A DNA stretch of 64,000 bases from Halanaerobium saccharolyticum (GTDB lineage Bacteria; Bacillota; Halanaerobiia; Halanaerobiales; Halanaerobiaceae): the NCBI RefSeq assembly GCF_003259895.1, contig NZ_QLME01000012.1, positions 1-64,000 of the forward strand, written 5' to 3'. Below the pieces are notes generated by a model. That model ran no database searches. It saw only the letters and a list, made by a program, of their open reading frames with translations, and was not told where the DNA came from. Positions 9,083 through 17,904 of the stretch are shown here, in pieces. Position 1 is the stretch's first letter. Each line of letters opens with the position of its first letter. The position numbers and the translations under genes are program-made.

Positions 9083-11056
9083 ATGAAAATGAGAAAAAGC
9101 TTAATTTTAGTTATGGTTTTATCTTTATTGATAGGTTTAACTGGTAGTGGCCAGGCTTCCTGGTATGGTTTGGAAGGAATGTATTCGGATTCTGCCGTTT
9201 TATTCAGTACACCTGAAGAATATGAAGAAGAAACAGGTAATCAAGTTGGGAATTATAATGAAGCGCCTATTTTAAAAGAAATGGTAGAAAATGGTGAAAT
9301 TGACACTATTAAAGAGCGCTTACCAAAAGAACCAGCAGTATTTTTACCAGCTGAGTCAATAGGTAATTATGGGGGGACAATTAAAAGAACCTGGGCGGGT
9401 CCTTCCGATCACTGGGGTTTAAGAAAGCTGATTGGAGAAAGATTTGTAACAGGTGGTCCAGATGGATTAATTTATCCAAATGTGGCTAAAAGTTGGGAAA
9501 TTATTGATGAGGGGAAAGCTTATATTTTTCATTTAAGAGAAGGAATGAAATGGTCTGACGGTGCCCCAGTTACAGCTGATGATGCTATGTTCTGGTGGGA
9601 AATTAATACTGATACAGATTTAGAGGGTCCTCCCCACAGCACATTCAGAGTTGGTGGTGAAACAGCTAAATGGGAAAAACTTGATGACTACAGTTTTAAA
9701 ATAACTTTTGCCGAGCCAAATGCTACTTTTTTAGAGTTTCTTGCTTCTGAAGGTAGAGCTCGTTTATTGGCGCCAAAACATTATTTAAAACAATATTATC
9801 CAAGATATAATTCAGAAGAAGAAGTTAAAAAGTTGGTTGAAGAGGCCGGTTATGACAGCTGGCAGCAGTTATTTGATTTTAAATTTCAGTGGCCAGATAA
9901 AAATCCTGACCGTCCTGTTATTACTGCCTGGTATTCTACAAATGACCCAAGTTCAACATATTTTGAATTAAAAAGAAATCCATATTACTGGAAGGTTGAT
10001 ACTGAAGGAAACCAGCTTCCATATATTGATGAAATGGTACACGAGATTGTAACTGATCCTGAAATGGTAGTTATGAGAGCTATCAGTGGAGAAATTGATT
10101 TTCAGGGTAGAGGATTTGTATTTTCTGATTACCCGTTATTAATGGAAAATAGAGATAAGGGTGGTTATGAAGTAATGGCTTTAGATACACCTGATGGAGG
10201 AACAACAATATATTTAAATACTACTCTGCAGGATGATGAAGTTAAAAGAGAACTTTTTGATAATGATAAATTCAGAAAGGCTTTATCACTGGCAGTAAAT
10301 AGAGAAGAAATTAATGATATGTATAGTTTTGGACAAGGGGTAGTTCGTCAATCGGCTTTTCCACAGGCGAGTCCATTTTATGATAATGAATGGGCAAAAG
10401 CTTATGCAAAATTTAATATTGATCAGGCAAATAAAATGTTGGATGAACTGGGACTAGAAAAAGGTGAAGATGGAATTAGAGAAATGTCAGATAGTAGAGA
10501 CTTAACTATTAATCTACTTGATAGTGATGGTATGAATGTCCCGGTTTTAGAGTTAGTAAAAGGTTACTGGGACCAGATTGGTGTTGAACTTTTAATTAAT
10601 ACTCCTGAACGTTCTCTATTCGAGACTCGTTTAGAGAATGGTAATTATGAAGCGCTTGTCTGGCATTTTGACAGTAGGGATAGACCTGATATTATGGCCA
10701 AAGGTTGGTCTCCCGATGGTAATAACAGATGGGCTGCTCCCTGGGGTCCACAGTACAGCATCTGGCTGCAAACTGATGGTGAGCAGGGTATAGAGCCTCC
10801 TGCAGGTGTTAAACGGATGAATGAAATTTTAAAAGAATTACCAGAAGTTACAGATTTTGAAAAAAGAAAAGAATTAATGGCTGAGGTGTCTAAATTCCAC
10901 AGAGAACAGCTGTATCTTATTGGACTATCTGGTCCTGTTCCTGCTGTCTTTGTTTATGATGAAAATCTTGGTAATGTTACAGAATTCCCAAGAGGAGTTT
11001 TCTCACGTGATGTTGGTCTTTCATTCCCACAGCAGATATATTATAAAAACCAATAG
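9083..11056 (+). CDS. extracellular solute-binding protein, family 5 (oligosaccharide-type)
   Basis: Secreted or lipid-free binding protein of the importer. A typical signal peptide occupies residues 1 to about 25, ending near GQAS. The mature protein has the family 5 core, including the motif region GMKWSDGAPVTADDAMFWW (about 154-172) and a DPEMVVMRAISGEIDF-like hinge. At 657 residues it is larger than peptide-binding relatives (about 540), like the family 5 proteins that bind oligosaccharides in Thermotoga. Many Trp and Tyr residues fit a sugar-binding cleft. The ATG at 9083 follows AAGGGGGAT. It lies directly between the ATPase genes and the alpha-mannosidase gene. The exact ligand is unknown; a mannose-containing oligosaccharide is an inference from that neighbour. 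Confidence 0.88.
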   Translation: MKMRKSLILVMVLSLLIGLTGSGQASWYGLEGMYSDSAVLFSTPEEYEEETGNQVGNYNEAPILKEMVENGEIDTIKERLPKEPAVFLPAESIGNYGGTIKRTWAGPSDHWGLRKLIGERFVTGGPDGLIYPNVAKSWEIIDEGKAYIFHLREGMKWSDGAPVTADDAMFWWEINTDTDLEGPPHSTFRVGGETAKWEKLDDYSFKITFAEPNATFLEFLASEGRARLLAPKHYLKQYYPRYNSEEEVKKLVEEAGYDSWQQLFDFKFQWPDKNPDRPVITAWYSTNDPSSTYFELKRNPYYWKVDTEGNQLPYIDEMVHEIVTDPEMVVMRAISGEIDFQGRGFVFSDYPLLMENRDKGGYEVMALDTPDGGTTIYLNTTLQDDEVKRELFDNDKFRKALSLAVNREEINDMYSFGQGVVRQSAFPQASPFYDNEWAKAYAKFNIDQANKMLDELGLEKGEDGIREMSDSRDLTINLLDSDGMNVPVLELVKGYWDQIGVELLINTPERSLFETRLENGNYEALVWHFDSRDRPDIMAKGWSPDGNNRWAAPWGPQYSIWLQTDGEQGIEPPAGVKRMNEILKELPEVTDFEKRKELMAEVSKFHREQLYLIGLSGPVPAVFVYDENLGNVTEFPRGVFSRDVGLSFPQQIYYKNQ

Positions 11057-11080
11057 TAAGATTATCAAATTTAGTTATTT

Positions 11081-11120
11081 AACTGTACTTTTCAGGATTA
11101 ATTTTCTGGGAAGTACAGTT
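11081..11120 (+). terminator. intercistronic hairpin after the binding-protein gene
   Basis: AACTGTACTT (11081-11090) pairs perfectly with AAGTACAGTT (11111-11120), and TTTTATAAAA follows. It lies inside the operon, so it is more likely a partial terminator or mRNA 3'-end stabiliser that lets the binding protein exceed the downstream enzymes than a full stop. Confidence 0.65.
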
Positions 11121-11151
11121 TTATAAAAAATGAAAGAGAGGAAATGAAAAA

Positions 11152-14100
11152 ATGCCTGACAGCTATGATTTGATACTAAGAAAAATAAAAGGATCAATTT
11201 ATGATCTAGCTATTAATTTAGATCATTGGGACAAACAGGAAATAGAATACCTTGCACCAAATGAATATGAAAAGATAGGCAAGAAAGAAATTATAAATCT
11301 TGGAGATGAATGGGATAATAGTGGTAAAAACTTTTATTTTTCCAAAGAGGTAAATCTTCCTAAATCAATGAGAAGAAAAAAAGTGTTTCTTGAGTTTGAT
11401 ATTGGTGGTGAAAGTGCCATTTATGTTAATGGGAAGCTTAAACGTGGATTAAATGAAGAATTAATTTTATTATCCAAACAGGCAAAAAAAAGTTATTTTC
11501 TTCAAATCGAAGCTACTTATCATATTCATGACTATAATCGTCATCAGCGTAAAACAGGTGAAAAATATTACCGACACTATTTTAAAAAGGCTAGAGTGGT
11601 TTTAATAAATGAAGCTGTAAAAAAATATTATTATTTATTAAAAAATACAATTGATAGTTATAGATTTATTAAAGATGATAATTATAAATATTTGCTGGCA
11701 CAGGCTATTGAAAACTCTATAATGGCTGTAGATTTTCATGTTAATGAAAGAAAAAACTATTTAAAAATGATTCAAAAAGCAGATCATATTTTGAATAAAA
11801 ATTTATCCCAAATTAAAACTAGTTATCCGGGTAAAGTATATTTTACTGCTAATTCTCATCTTGACCTGGCTTTTAAATGGCCTATCAAGGAAACTATTCG
11901 TAAGTGTAAAAGAACATTTTCAACAGCAGTTGAACTTATGGATCAGTATGATGATCTTTTTTTTGTTCAAAGTCAACCTTTATTGTACAGTTTTGCAAAA
12001 GATTATTATCCAGAACTTTTTGAAAAAATTAAAGCTAGAGTAAAAGAAGGACGCTGGGAATTAATTGGTGGAATGTGGGTAGAGGCAGACGCAAATTTGC
12101 CGTCAGGCGAATCTTTTGTTAGACAGCTTTTATATGGCCAGAAATTTTATCAGACTGAATTTGATCAGATCCCCAAAATTTGTTGGCTGCCTGATACTTT
12201 TGGTTTTACAACTTCTCTACCCCAAATTTTAAAAAAATCAGGTATTAATTACTTTGCAACTGCTAAGATTAGACAGAATACTGTTAACGAATTTCCCTAT
12301 AATGCTTTTAAATGGGAGGGACTGGACGGCAGCCAGGTTCTGGCTTACTTCAGCACTCAAAGCTCTACAGCTGACATTGAAGCAGAGAAAATATATCAGA
12401 GTTGGCATAATCTAAAAGAAAAAAATGAAATTAAAAAGTCTTATTATGCTTATGGATACGGGGATGGTGGGGGTGGTGCTACATCAGAGATGATGGAAAA
12501 CTTAAGCGCCATCAGAAAGAATCCAATTCTGCCAGAGGTTGAAACAGGAAAGCTTGAATCAGATATTAATAATTTAGATGCTGTTGCTGACAGATTACCT
12601 TTATGGAATGGTGAAATATATTTTGAGCGCCATCGAGGAACTTATACTTCACAGGCTTTAATTAAAAAGTATAATCGTCGATTAGAATACTTATATCGAG
12701 AGGCAGAACTAATATCCTCACTGGCAGAATTATTGGGCGCAGAAATTGATTTATCGAATTTAGAGTCTGGCTGGAAAAAACTGCTTGCAAATCAATTTCA
12801 TGATATACTACCTGGTTCCTGTATTAAGGAAGCTGTTAGTGATGCCTATCAATATTATCAGGAAGCAGAAAAAATAGTAGAAGAAGTTATTGAAGCCTCT
12901 TATAATTATTTGATATGTCATTCTGGTTCAGAAGAAGCAGAAAATGATTTATTTGTTTTTAATCCCTTCAGTTATTCCAGAAGTGATCTGATCGAATTTA
13001 ACTTAACTGAAGTTCAGATGCGAAAAGATTTTGATGCATTAAAAAGTGAACTGGGCGAAATTGTGGAAGTTCAAAAAGATGGTAATAAATATTATTTTAA
13101 GGATACAGTTCCAGCACTGGGATATAAAAAATATAAATTTGTTAAAGTAGATATTCAGAATGAAATAGAAGATCCGAGAAAAGAGTTTGTTCTGGAGAAT
13201 GAATTTTTGAAAGTTGTAATTAATGGTGAAGGAAATCTGGCCGGTATTTATGATAAAAGATTTAAGAGAGAAATTCTAGCAGCTAAAGAAGCAAATTTAT
13301 TTGAGTTATTTAAAGAAACGCCCTGTTATTATGATGCCTGGGATCTTAATATAAAGGAATCAGATAAAGTAATTATTAATAATCTGGAAGAAATTAAATA
13401 TCAGGTTCAGGGACCAGTTTATGATTCTATCTTAATCAAAAAGAGATATCAGGAAACTGTAATTGAACAGGAAATTATTTTAGCTAAAAAAAGCAGCCGG
13501 ATTGATTTCAAAACAAAAGTAAACTGGCAGGAAAGACAAAAATTATTAAAAGTTTCTTTTCCACTTGCTCTGAATACTAATAAAGCAAATTATGATATTG
13601 CTTTTGGTAATCTGGAAAGATCAACCACAAATAATACAAAGTGGGAACAGGCTCAGTTTGAAGTTCCAGCTCATAAATGGGCAGATCTCTCAGAATATAA
13701 TTATGGAGTTAGTTTATTAAATGATTGCAAATATGGTTATGATATAAAAAATAATATAATGAGATTAACTTTACTTAAAGGTGGAATTTATCCAGATCCA
13801 GAAGCAGATTTGGGAAAACATAAATTTGTTTATTCACTATATCTTCATCAGGGAGATTTTAGAAAGGGTAAGACCATTGAAGAAGCGACAAATATAAATA
13901 CGCCTTTAAAAGCCAGGGTGATTGAGAATAGAATTAGTAATCAGCTTGCTGGTAATTCAACTTTAATTAAGATTAAAGGAGATAATTTAATTTTATCTGC
14001 TTTTAAAAAATCTGAATTTGATCAGGATTATATTTTAAGAGTTTATGATAGTTATGGACAGAGAAATAAGAGCACGGTTTCATTTTTTAAAGAATTGTGG

Positions 14101-14235
14101 CAGGTTAAAGAGGTTAATTTAATGGAAAGAGATATGAAAACAGATAATGAGATTATAATTAAAGATAGTAAAAGTTTTACTTTTGAAATTAAACCATATG
14201 AAATTAAAACATTTAAAATATCTTTCAAAAAATAA
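11152..14235 (+). CDS. alpha-mannosidase, glycoside hydrolase family 38
   Basis: Would remove alpha-linked mannose from imported oligosaccharides. The GH38 hallmarks are all visible: the zinc site SHLDLAFKW with His236 and Asp238, GGMWVEADANLPSGES, the nucleophile motif WLPDTFGF with Asp348, YGYGDGGGGAT, ERHRGTYTSQ, and NQFHDILPGS. The catalytic (about 225-500), middle three-helix and long C-terminal beta-sandwich regions give the usual length of about 1,030 residues. There is no signal peptide, so it acts in the cytoplasm after import. The zinc motif reads HLDLAFKW where many members have HIDxAWLW. It starts at ATG 11152 behind GAGAGGAAA and is co-directional with the opp genes. Confidence 0.95.
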   Translation: MPDSYDLILRKIKGSIYDLAINLDHWDKQEIEYLAPNEYEKIGKKEIINLGDEWDNSGKNFYFSKEVNLPKSMRRKKVFLEFDIGGESAIYVNGKLKRGLNEELILLSKQAKKSYFLQIEATYHIHDYNRHQRKTGEKYYRHYFKKARVVLINEAVKKYYYLLKNTIDSYRFIKDDNYKYLLAQAIENSIMAVDFHVNERKNYLKMIQKADHILNKNLSQIKTSYPGKVYFTANSHLDLAFKWPIKETIRKCKRTFSTAVELMDQYDDLFFVQSQPLLYSFAKDYYPELFEKIKARVKEGRWELIGGMWVEADANLPSGESFVRQLLYGQKFYQTEFDQIPKICWLPDTFGFTTSLPQILKKSGINYFATAKIRQNTVNEFPYNAFKWEGLDGSQVLAYFSTQSSTADIEAEKIYQSWHNLKEKNEIKKSYYAYGYGDGGGGATSEMMENLSAIRKNPILPEVETGKLESDINNLDAVADRLPLWNGEIYFERHRGTYTSQALIKKYNRRLEYLYREAELISSLAELLGAEIDLSNLESGWKKLLANQFHDILPGSCIKEAVSDAYQYYQEAEKIVEEVIEASYNYLICHSGSEEAENDLFVFNPFSYSRSDLIEFNLTEVQMRKDFDALKSELGEIVEVQKDGNKYYFKDTVPALGYKKYKFVKVDIQNEIEDPRKEFVLENEFLKVVINGEGNLAGIYDKRFKREILAAKEANLFELFKETPCYYDAWDLNIKESDKVIINNLEEIKYQVQGPVYDSILIKKRYQETVIEQEIILAKKSSRIDFKTKVNWQERQKLLKVSFPLALNTNKANYDIAFGNLERSTTNNTKWEQAQFEVPAHKWADLSEYNYGVSLLNDCKYGYDIKNNIMRLTLLKGGIYPDPEADLGKHKFVYSLYLHQGDFRKGKTIEEATNINTPLKARVIENRISNQLAGNSTLIKIKGDNLILSAFKKSEFDQDYILRVYDSYGQRNKSTVSFFKELWQVKEVNLMERDMKTDNEIIIKDSKSFTFEIKPYEIKTFKISFKK

Positions 14236-14249
14236 TAGAGGTGAAAATA

Positions 14250-14792
14250 TTGAAAAATATAAAAGCGATTTTCCTGGATTTAGGAGATGTCATAATGGAA
14301 GAAGCAACAGAAGTTAAGGATGAGAACGGGGTTACACTGAGTGCTGAATTAATTCCCGGAGCTAAAGAAGCAGTTAAGCAGATTAAAGAAATGGGTTATA
14401 CTCTAGCTCTGGTAGCTGATACTTATGTTGGAACCTATAATAATGTGCTAAAAGCTCATGATCTTTTTGCTTATTTTGATGCTTTTGCGATCTCTGATGA
14501 AGTTGGATGTTTAAAACCTGATCCGCGAATGTTTAAAAAAGCTCTAGATGATTTAGAGATAACTGAAGCTGATTATAACAGGGTAATTATGGTGGGAAAT
14601 AATTTAGAAAGAGATATTGCTGGAGCCAATCGGGTTGGACTGATAACTGTCTGGAGTAACTGGAATGATAATGATGGTTATAAAGAAAAACCTGAAAAAG
14701 AGTTGGAATTTCCAGATTATGAAATTGGAATCCTGACTGAAATTATTGCCCTGCTGCCAGAAATTGAAGAAAGTTTAGATCATGAAAAATAA
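14250..14792 (+). CDS. HAD-superfamily phosphatase/dehalogenase-like hydrolase (subfamily IA)
   Basis: Small HAD hydrolase (about 180 residues). Motif 1 is FLDLGDV with the nucleophilic Asp; the residue two positions later is Gly instead of Asp, as in the YihX-like branch that dephosphorylates sugar phosphates. Motif 3 appears as CLKPDPRMF and motif 4 as MVGNNLERDI. The insertion between motifs 1 and 2 is short, suggesting a small cap. The frame is open from GTG 14241, but that codon lies in the AGAGGTG ribosome binding site, so TTG 14250 is preferred. It follows the mannosidase by 14 bases and overlaps the next gene by 11. A sugar-phosphate substrate is an inference. Confidence 0.85.
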   Translation: MKNIKAIFLDLGDVIMEEATEVKDENGVTLSAELIPGAKEAVKQIKEMGYTLALVADTYVGTYNNVLKAHDLFAYFDAFAISDEVGCLKPDPRMFKKALDDLEITEADYNRVIMVGNNLERDIAGANRVGLITVWSNWNDNDGYKEKPEKELEFPDYEIGILTEIIALLPEIEESLDHEK

Positions 14793-15546
14793 AGAAGAAT
14801 TAGAAATGGCAAAGAAATATGCGCCCAGAATATTTTTTGATACCAGGGAACCTTTTCTGCCAGAATTTGTGGGTTATACTGTAGTTAAAAATAATAATAT
14901 TAAATCTCCTTCTTTTCAGCGGCAGTTAATAGCTGAAGAAAATAGTTTTATAATCGAATATGCAATTTACTGGGACTGGGATATTGGACATCATTATGAT
15001 TTAGAACATCTCTGGGTTAAGGTGAATTCAAAGGGAGAAGTTACTGCTTTTGAAGGTAGTGCTCATGGTCTGTATATCAATCTCTGGCCTTCACCTCCGA
15101 AATTGGAAACTTTAGTAAAAGCTTTAAAAAATAAGGATGCTAATCATAGATACTGTTCGGCGGCAGAAGCATCTAATCTTCCTGAGATATATAAATCAGG
15201 AGAGGGACTGATCTGTTATTCACAGCCCGGAAAACATGCTTTTGCACCAACCGGGGACTGGTACAGAAAACAGAAACAATTTGTAATAAAAGAATGTACA
15301 GAGAGAAGTGGTCATTCTGCTTTGATAGGTGGAGTATATGGAGAGCAGATTTTAAATAAGTATTGTGATTATCAGGATTTAGCTAGAAAATATTTGAAAG
15401 AAGCTTCTTTTACACCAACTTTAGAGTTTAACAATTTAGTAGATTTAAATAAAGATGTAGAGTTGATACCCTGGAATAAATTATATCAACTAATTCCAGA
15501 GCGTATAGATTACTGGATGCATAGGCTTAAAATTTTATATAAGTAG
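14782..15546 (+). CDS. uncharacterised protein resembling the NPP1/NLP (necrosis-inducing-protein-like) fold
   Basis: I do not recognise a named bacterial family with certainty. Three spaced motifs recall NPP1/Nep1-like proteins: GHHYDLEH at residues 69-76, against the NLP heptapeptide GHRHDWE; SAHG at 93-96, where NLPs have a conserved Ala-His; and KHAFAP at 151-156, where NLPs have a His-Ala-Phe. Order and spacing match. In NLPs the acidic heptapeptide holds a divalent metal. There is no signal peptide or membrane segment, so unlike classical NLPs it should stay in the cytoplasm. It overlaps the HAD gene by 11 bases and is cotranscribed with the mannosidase, so a role in handling a mannose-containing glycan is possible. 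Similarity was judged by eye only. Confidence 0.5.
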   Translation: MKNKEELEMAKKYAPRIFFDTREPFLPEFVGYTVVKNNNIKSPSFQRQLIAEENSFIIEYAIYWDWDIGHHYDLEHLWVKVNSKGEVTAFEGSAHGLYINLWPSPPKLETLVKALKNKDANHRYCSAAEASNLPEIYKSGEGLICYSQPGKHAFAPTGDWYRKQKQFVIKECTERSGHSALIGGVYGEQILNKYCDYQDLARKYLKEASFTPTLEFNNLVDLNKDVELIPWNKLYQLIPERIDYWMHRLKILYK

Positions 15547-15591
15547 TGTATATTTAATTATGATTTTAATACATAAAAAGAGGTGTTAACT

Positions 15592-17265
15592 TTGATCAAT
15601 CATTATCAGAAAGTACTAAAAAATGCGGAAGAACTTGTAGCAGATCTACTTAAAATGCAGGTTTTAGAAGCAAATAAAAGAGATCACGGTGGATTACAGA
15701 ACTTGGAAAACAAAATTGTTTCTCCTAAGTTCTCAATTTATGGACTAAAAACAATGAGTTCAGTTTATTATAATCAGGATTCAATTTATTATAAAGATCA
15801 AGACTTATTTAATTCTATCAAAATACTTTTAAATTATATTGAGAATGTTCAGCGGGAAGATGGAACATTTGATTATTTATCTGTTAATTTTTATTCTAGT
15901 CCAGATACAGCATTTATGGTCCAGAGACTCTGTATGTCTTATAAAATTATCGCTAAATTTTCTGTTACAGGTGCCGAACAACTAAAAAACATATTGGAAA
16001 GAGTTATTAAAAAAGCGGCTTTTGGCATGGCAGAGGGAGGTTTTCATACCCCCAATCACCGCTGGGTAATCTCCTCTGCTTTGATGATGGCTTATAATAT
16101 ATTAAAAATCGATGACTTTAAAATTAATGCTGAAAAATATTTGGGTGAGGGAATAGACTGTAATCAGGATGGTGAATTTACAGAAAGATCCACCGGTATT
16201 TATAATGTAGTAAATGATAACGCTTTAATTATTTTGGCAGAAGAAACAAAAGATTGGACCTTATTAGAACATGTTAAGAGAAATTTAAAAATGATGTTAA
16301 AATTTATTGAGCCTGATGGTACAATCTATACCGGAAATTCTACCCGCCAGGATAAAGGAGAAAAATATTATCCAGACAATTATTATCACTTATATTTATA
16401 TATGGCAGATAAATTAAAAGATAAAGAGTTTTCGTATATGGCTCAAAAAATTATTGAAAGACCAAATAGAAATACAGATGTACAGTCTTTTGCTCAATCA
16501 TTATATTTATTTATGCTTAATCCGGAATTAAAAGATTTTGATGTTCCAAATCAAGAAATAGAGAATAATTATGAAAAATTTTATCAGCAATCCGGGGTTT
16601 TACGGGTTAGAAGAGACAAGATGAGTTTTACTTTAAGTGAAAACAGTACTCAATTCTTTGAGTTTAAAGCGTTTTCTTTATCTTTAGCCTTAAAAATAAG
16701 TACTTCATTTTTTGAAATTGGTCAATTTAATCTAAATAAGGTTGATCAACAATGGCAGCGGGAGTCTAAAACCAGCAAAATTGTTAAAAAGGATGATATT
16801 TATCAGATGAGGTTTCATTCACATGGCACCTATTATCTTCCTTTTGAAAAAGGAAAAGAAGTCGAATGGGGAGAAATGAATTATGAACAGCGAAAAATAG
16901 GAAGAGAAGTTGATTTATATATAAATCTTAATTTTAAAGAAATTGAAAATGGTGTTGAAGTGAGTCTTAAGACTGAAGGATGTGATAGAGTTCCTCTTAA
17001 AGTGGAATTTGTGGTACCAGCGAATTCGGTTATTGAAGGAGACTCTTTTCTACTTAAAGGCAAGGCCGGGAATAGTCTGGCTGCTAAAAATGGAGAAATT
17101 AAAATTACTAAAGGAACAGATACTATAAAACTTGATTCTGCATTTGCAGAACATCTTTATACAGAAGACATGAGAGGAACTGAAAAGATGAGTGAACATC
17201 ACTTCACCATTTTTTATACAGACTTTACTAATCTTGAAAAGAGTTTTTCTATAAAAAAGGTATAG
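15592..17265 (+). CDS. heparinase II/III-like or related (alpha/alpha)6-toroid carbohydrate-active protein
   Basis: A 557-residue cytoplasmic protein without a signal peptide. The N-terminal two thirds (about 1-335) consist of amphipathic helices with aromatic and glycine motifs such as GGFHTPNHRWV, FTERSTGIYN and GNSTRQDKGE, as in toroid polysaccharide lyases and unsaturated-uronyl hydrolases. The C-terminal part (about 345-557) is beta-rich, as in heparinase II/III sandwiches. The Asn-His and Tyr in those motifs are candidate active-site residues. The frame is open from GTG 15583, but AGAGGTG at 15579-15585 is spaced for TTG 15592. It is last in the mannosidase operon. It may be a glycosidase instead of a lyase; the substrate is unknown. 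Confidence 0.55.
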   Translation: MINHYQKVLKNAEELVADLLKMQVLEANKRDHGGLQNLENKIVSPKFSIYGLKTMSSVYYNQDSIYYKDQDLFNSIKILLNYIENVQREDGTFDYLSVNFYSSPDTAFMVQRLCMSYKIIAKFSVTGAEQLKNILERVIKKAAFGMAEGGFHTPNHRWVISSALMMAYNILKIDDFKINAEKYLGEGIDCNQDGEFTERSTGIYNVVNDNALIILAEETKDWTLLEHVKRNLKMMLKFIEPDGTIYTGNSTRQDKGEKYYPDNYYHLYLYMADKLKDKEFSYMAQKIIERPNRNTDVQSFAQSLYLFMLNPELKDFDVPNQEIENNYEKFYQQSGVLRVRRDKMSFTLSENSTQFFEFKAFSLSLALKISTSFFEIGQFNLNKVDQQWQRESKTSKIVKKDDIYQMRFHSHGTYYLPFEKGKEVEWGEMNYEQRKIGREVDLYINLNFKEIENGVEVSLKTEGCDRVPLKVEFVVPANSVIEGDSFLLKGKAGNSLAAKNGEIKITKGTDTIKLDSAFAEHLYTEDMRGTEKMSEHHFTIFYTDFTNLEKSFSIKKV

Positions 17266-17266
17266 T

Positions 17267-17826
17267 ATGAATAATTTTAATTTTATGGACTTTAAAATAA
17301 TAGAAAAATAGCTAACCGTTTAGCTATTTACCCTATGGAAGGAGCAGATGCAAATATAGATGGAACTCCCGGAGAGCTAACAAAAAGAAGATATTTAAAC
17401 TTTTCCAGGGGTGGAGCTGGCTTGATTTGGATGGAAGCAATTGCAGTTAATGAAAGTGGTAGATCAAATAATAAACAATACCTGGATCGGCTTAGCTTTT
17501 CTGATAACGATTTCCATATGCTCAGTGATAATGAATTAGAAGATTTAAAATATGATTTTTTAAACGCGGCCAAACTGGCAAAAAAAGCTGGTTTAGAAAA
17601 CAGGCCCCTGGTTATGATAGAGAAAAATTGAATAACTATGGCTGGTTTTGGGAGATTAGCTTTTGCATATCCAGATTTTGCAAATGATATAATTAACAAA
17701 GCTGGGTTAGATGCTAAAAAAGTATGTATTACTTGCAGTAAATGTGCAGAACTAAAAGGTGCTGGCAAAAATGTTGGTTGTGTTATCAGAGATCAGCAAA
17801 TATATCTTCCACTTTATAAAAATTAA
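17267..17826 (+). pseudogene. decayed NADH:flavin oxidoreductase (Old Yellow Enzyme family)
   Basis: Remnant of a gene normally near 400 codons. ATG 17267 opens a frame ending KIIEK at a TAG (17309). One base away in frame the family's N-terminus continues as IANRLAIYPMEG and then GELTKRRYLNFSRGGAGLIW. Adding one A to the run at 17304-17308 restores the frame. The protein breaks at a TGA (17629-17631) and resumes in the same frame with the C-terminal part: GFGRLAFAYPDF, then ITCSKC and GCVIRD from the iron-sulfur/flavin region. About 200 central codons, including most of the barrel, are missing. It is a pseudogene with at least a frameshift, a stop and a large deletion. Confidence 0.85.
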
Positions 17827-17858
17827 CTAAAATAACTAATAAATAAAATGTTAATAAT

Positions 17859-17904
17859 AAAAGTGCAGTCTCCTTTATTTGCGGGGAGGAGCTGCACTTT
17901 TTTA
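17859..17904. terminator. bidirectional intrinsic terminator
   Basis: AAAAGTGCAG at the left pairs with CTGCACTTTT at the right, helped by an inner CTCC/GGAG pair, with T-rich flanks on both strands. It separates the plus-strand pseudogene from the minus-strand degV, whose stop codon it abuts. Confidence 0.85.

Noticed and set aside
17328-17768. 146-codon minus-strand frame
   Set aside because: It is antisense to the flavin oxidoreductase pseudogene, whose sense translation matches a known family.
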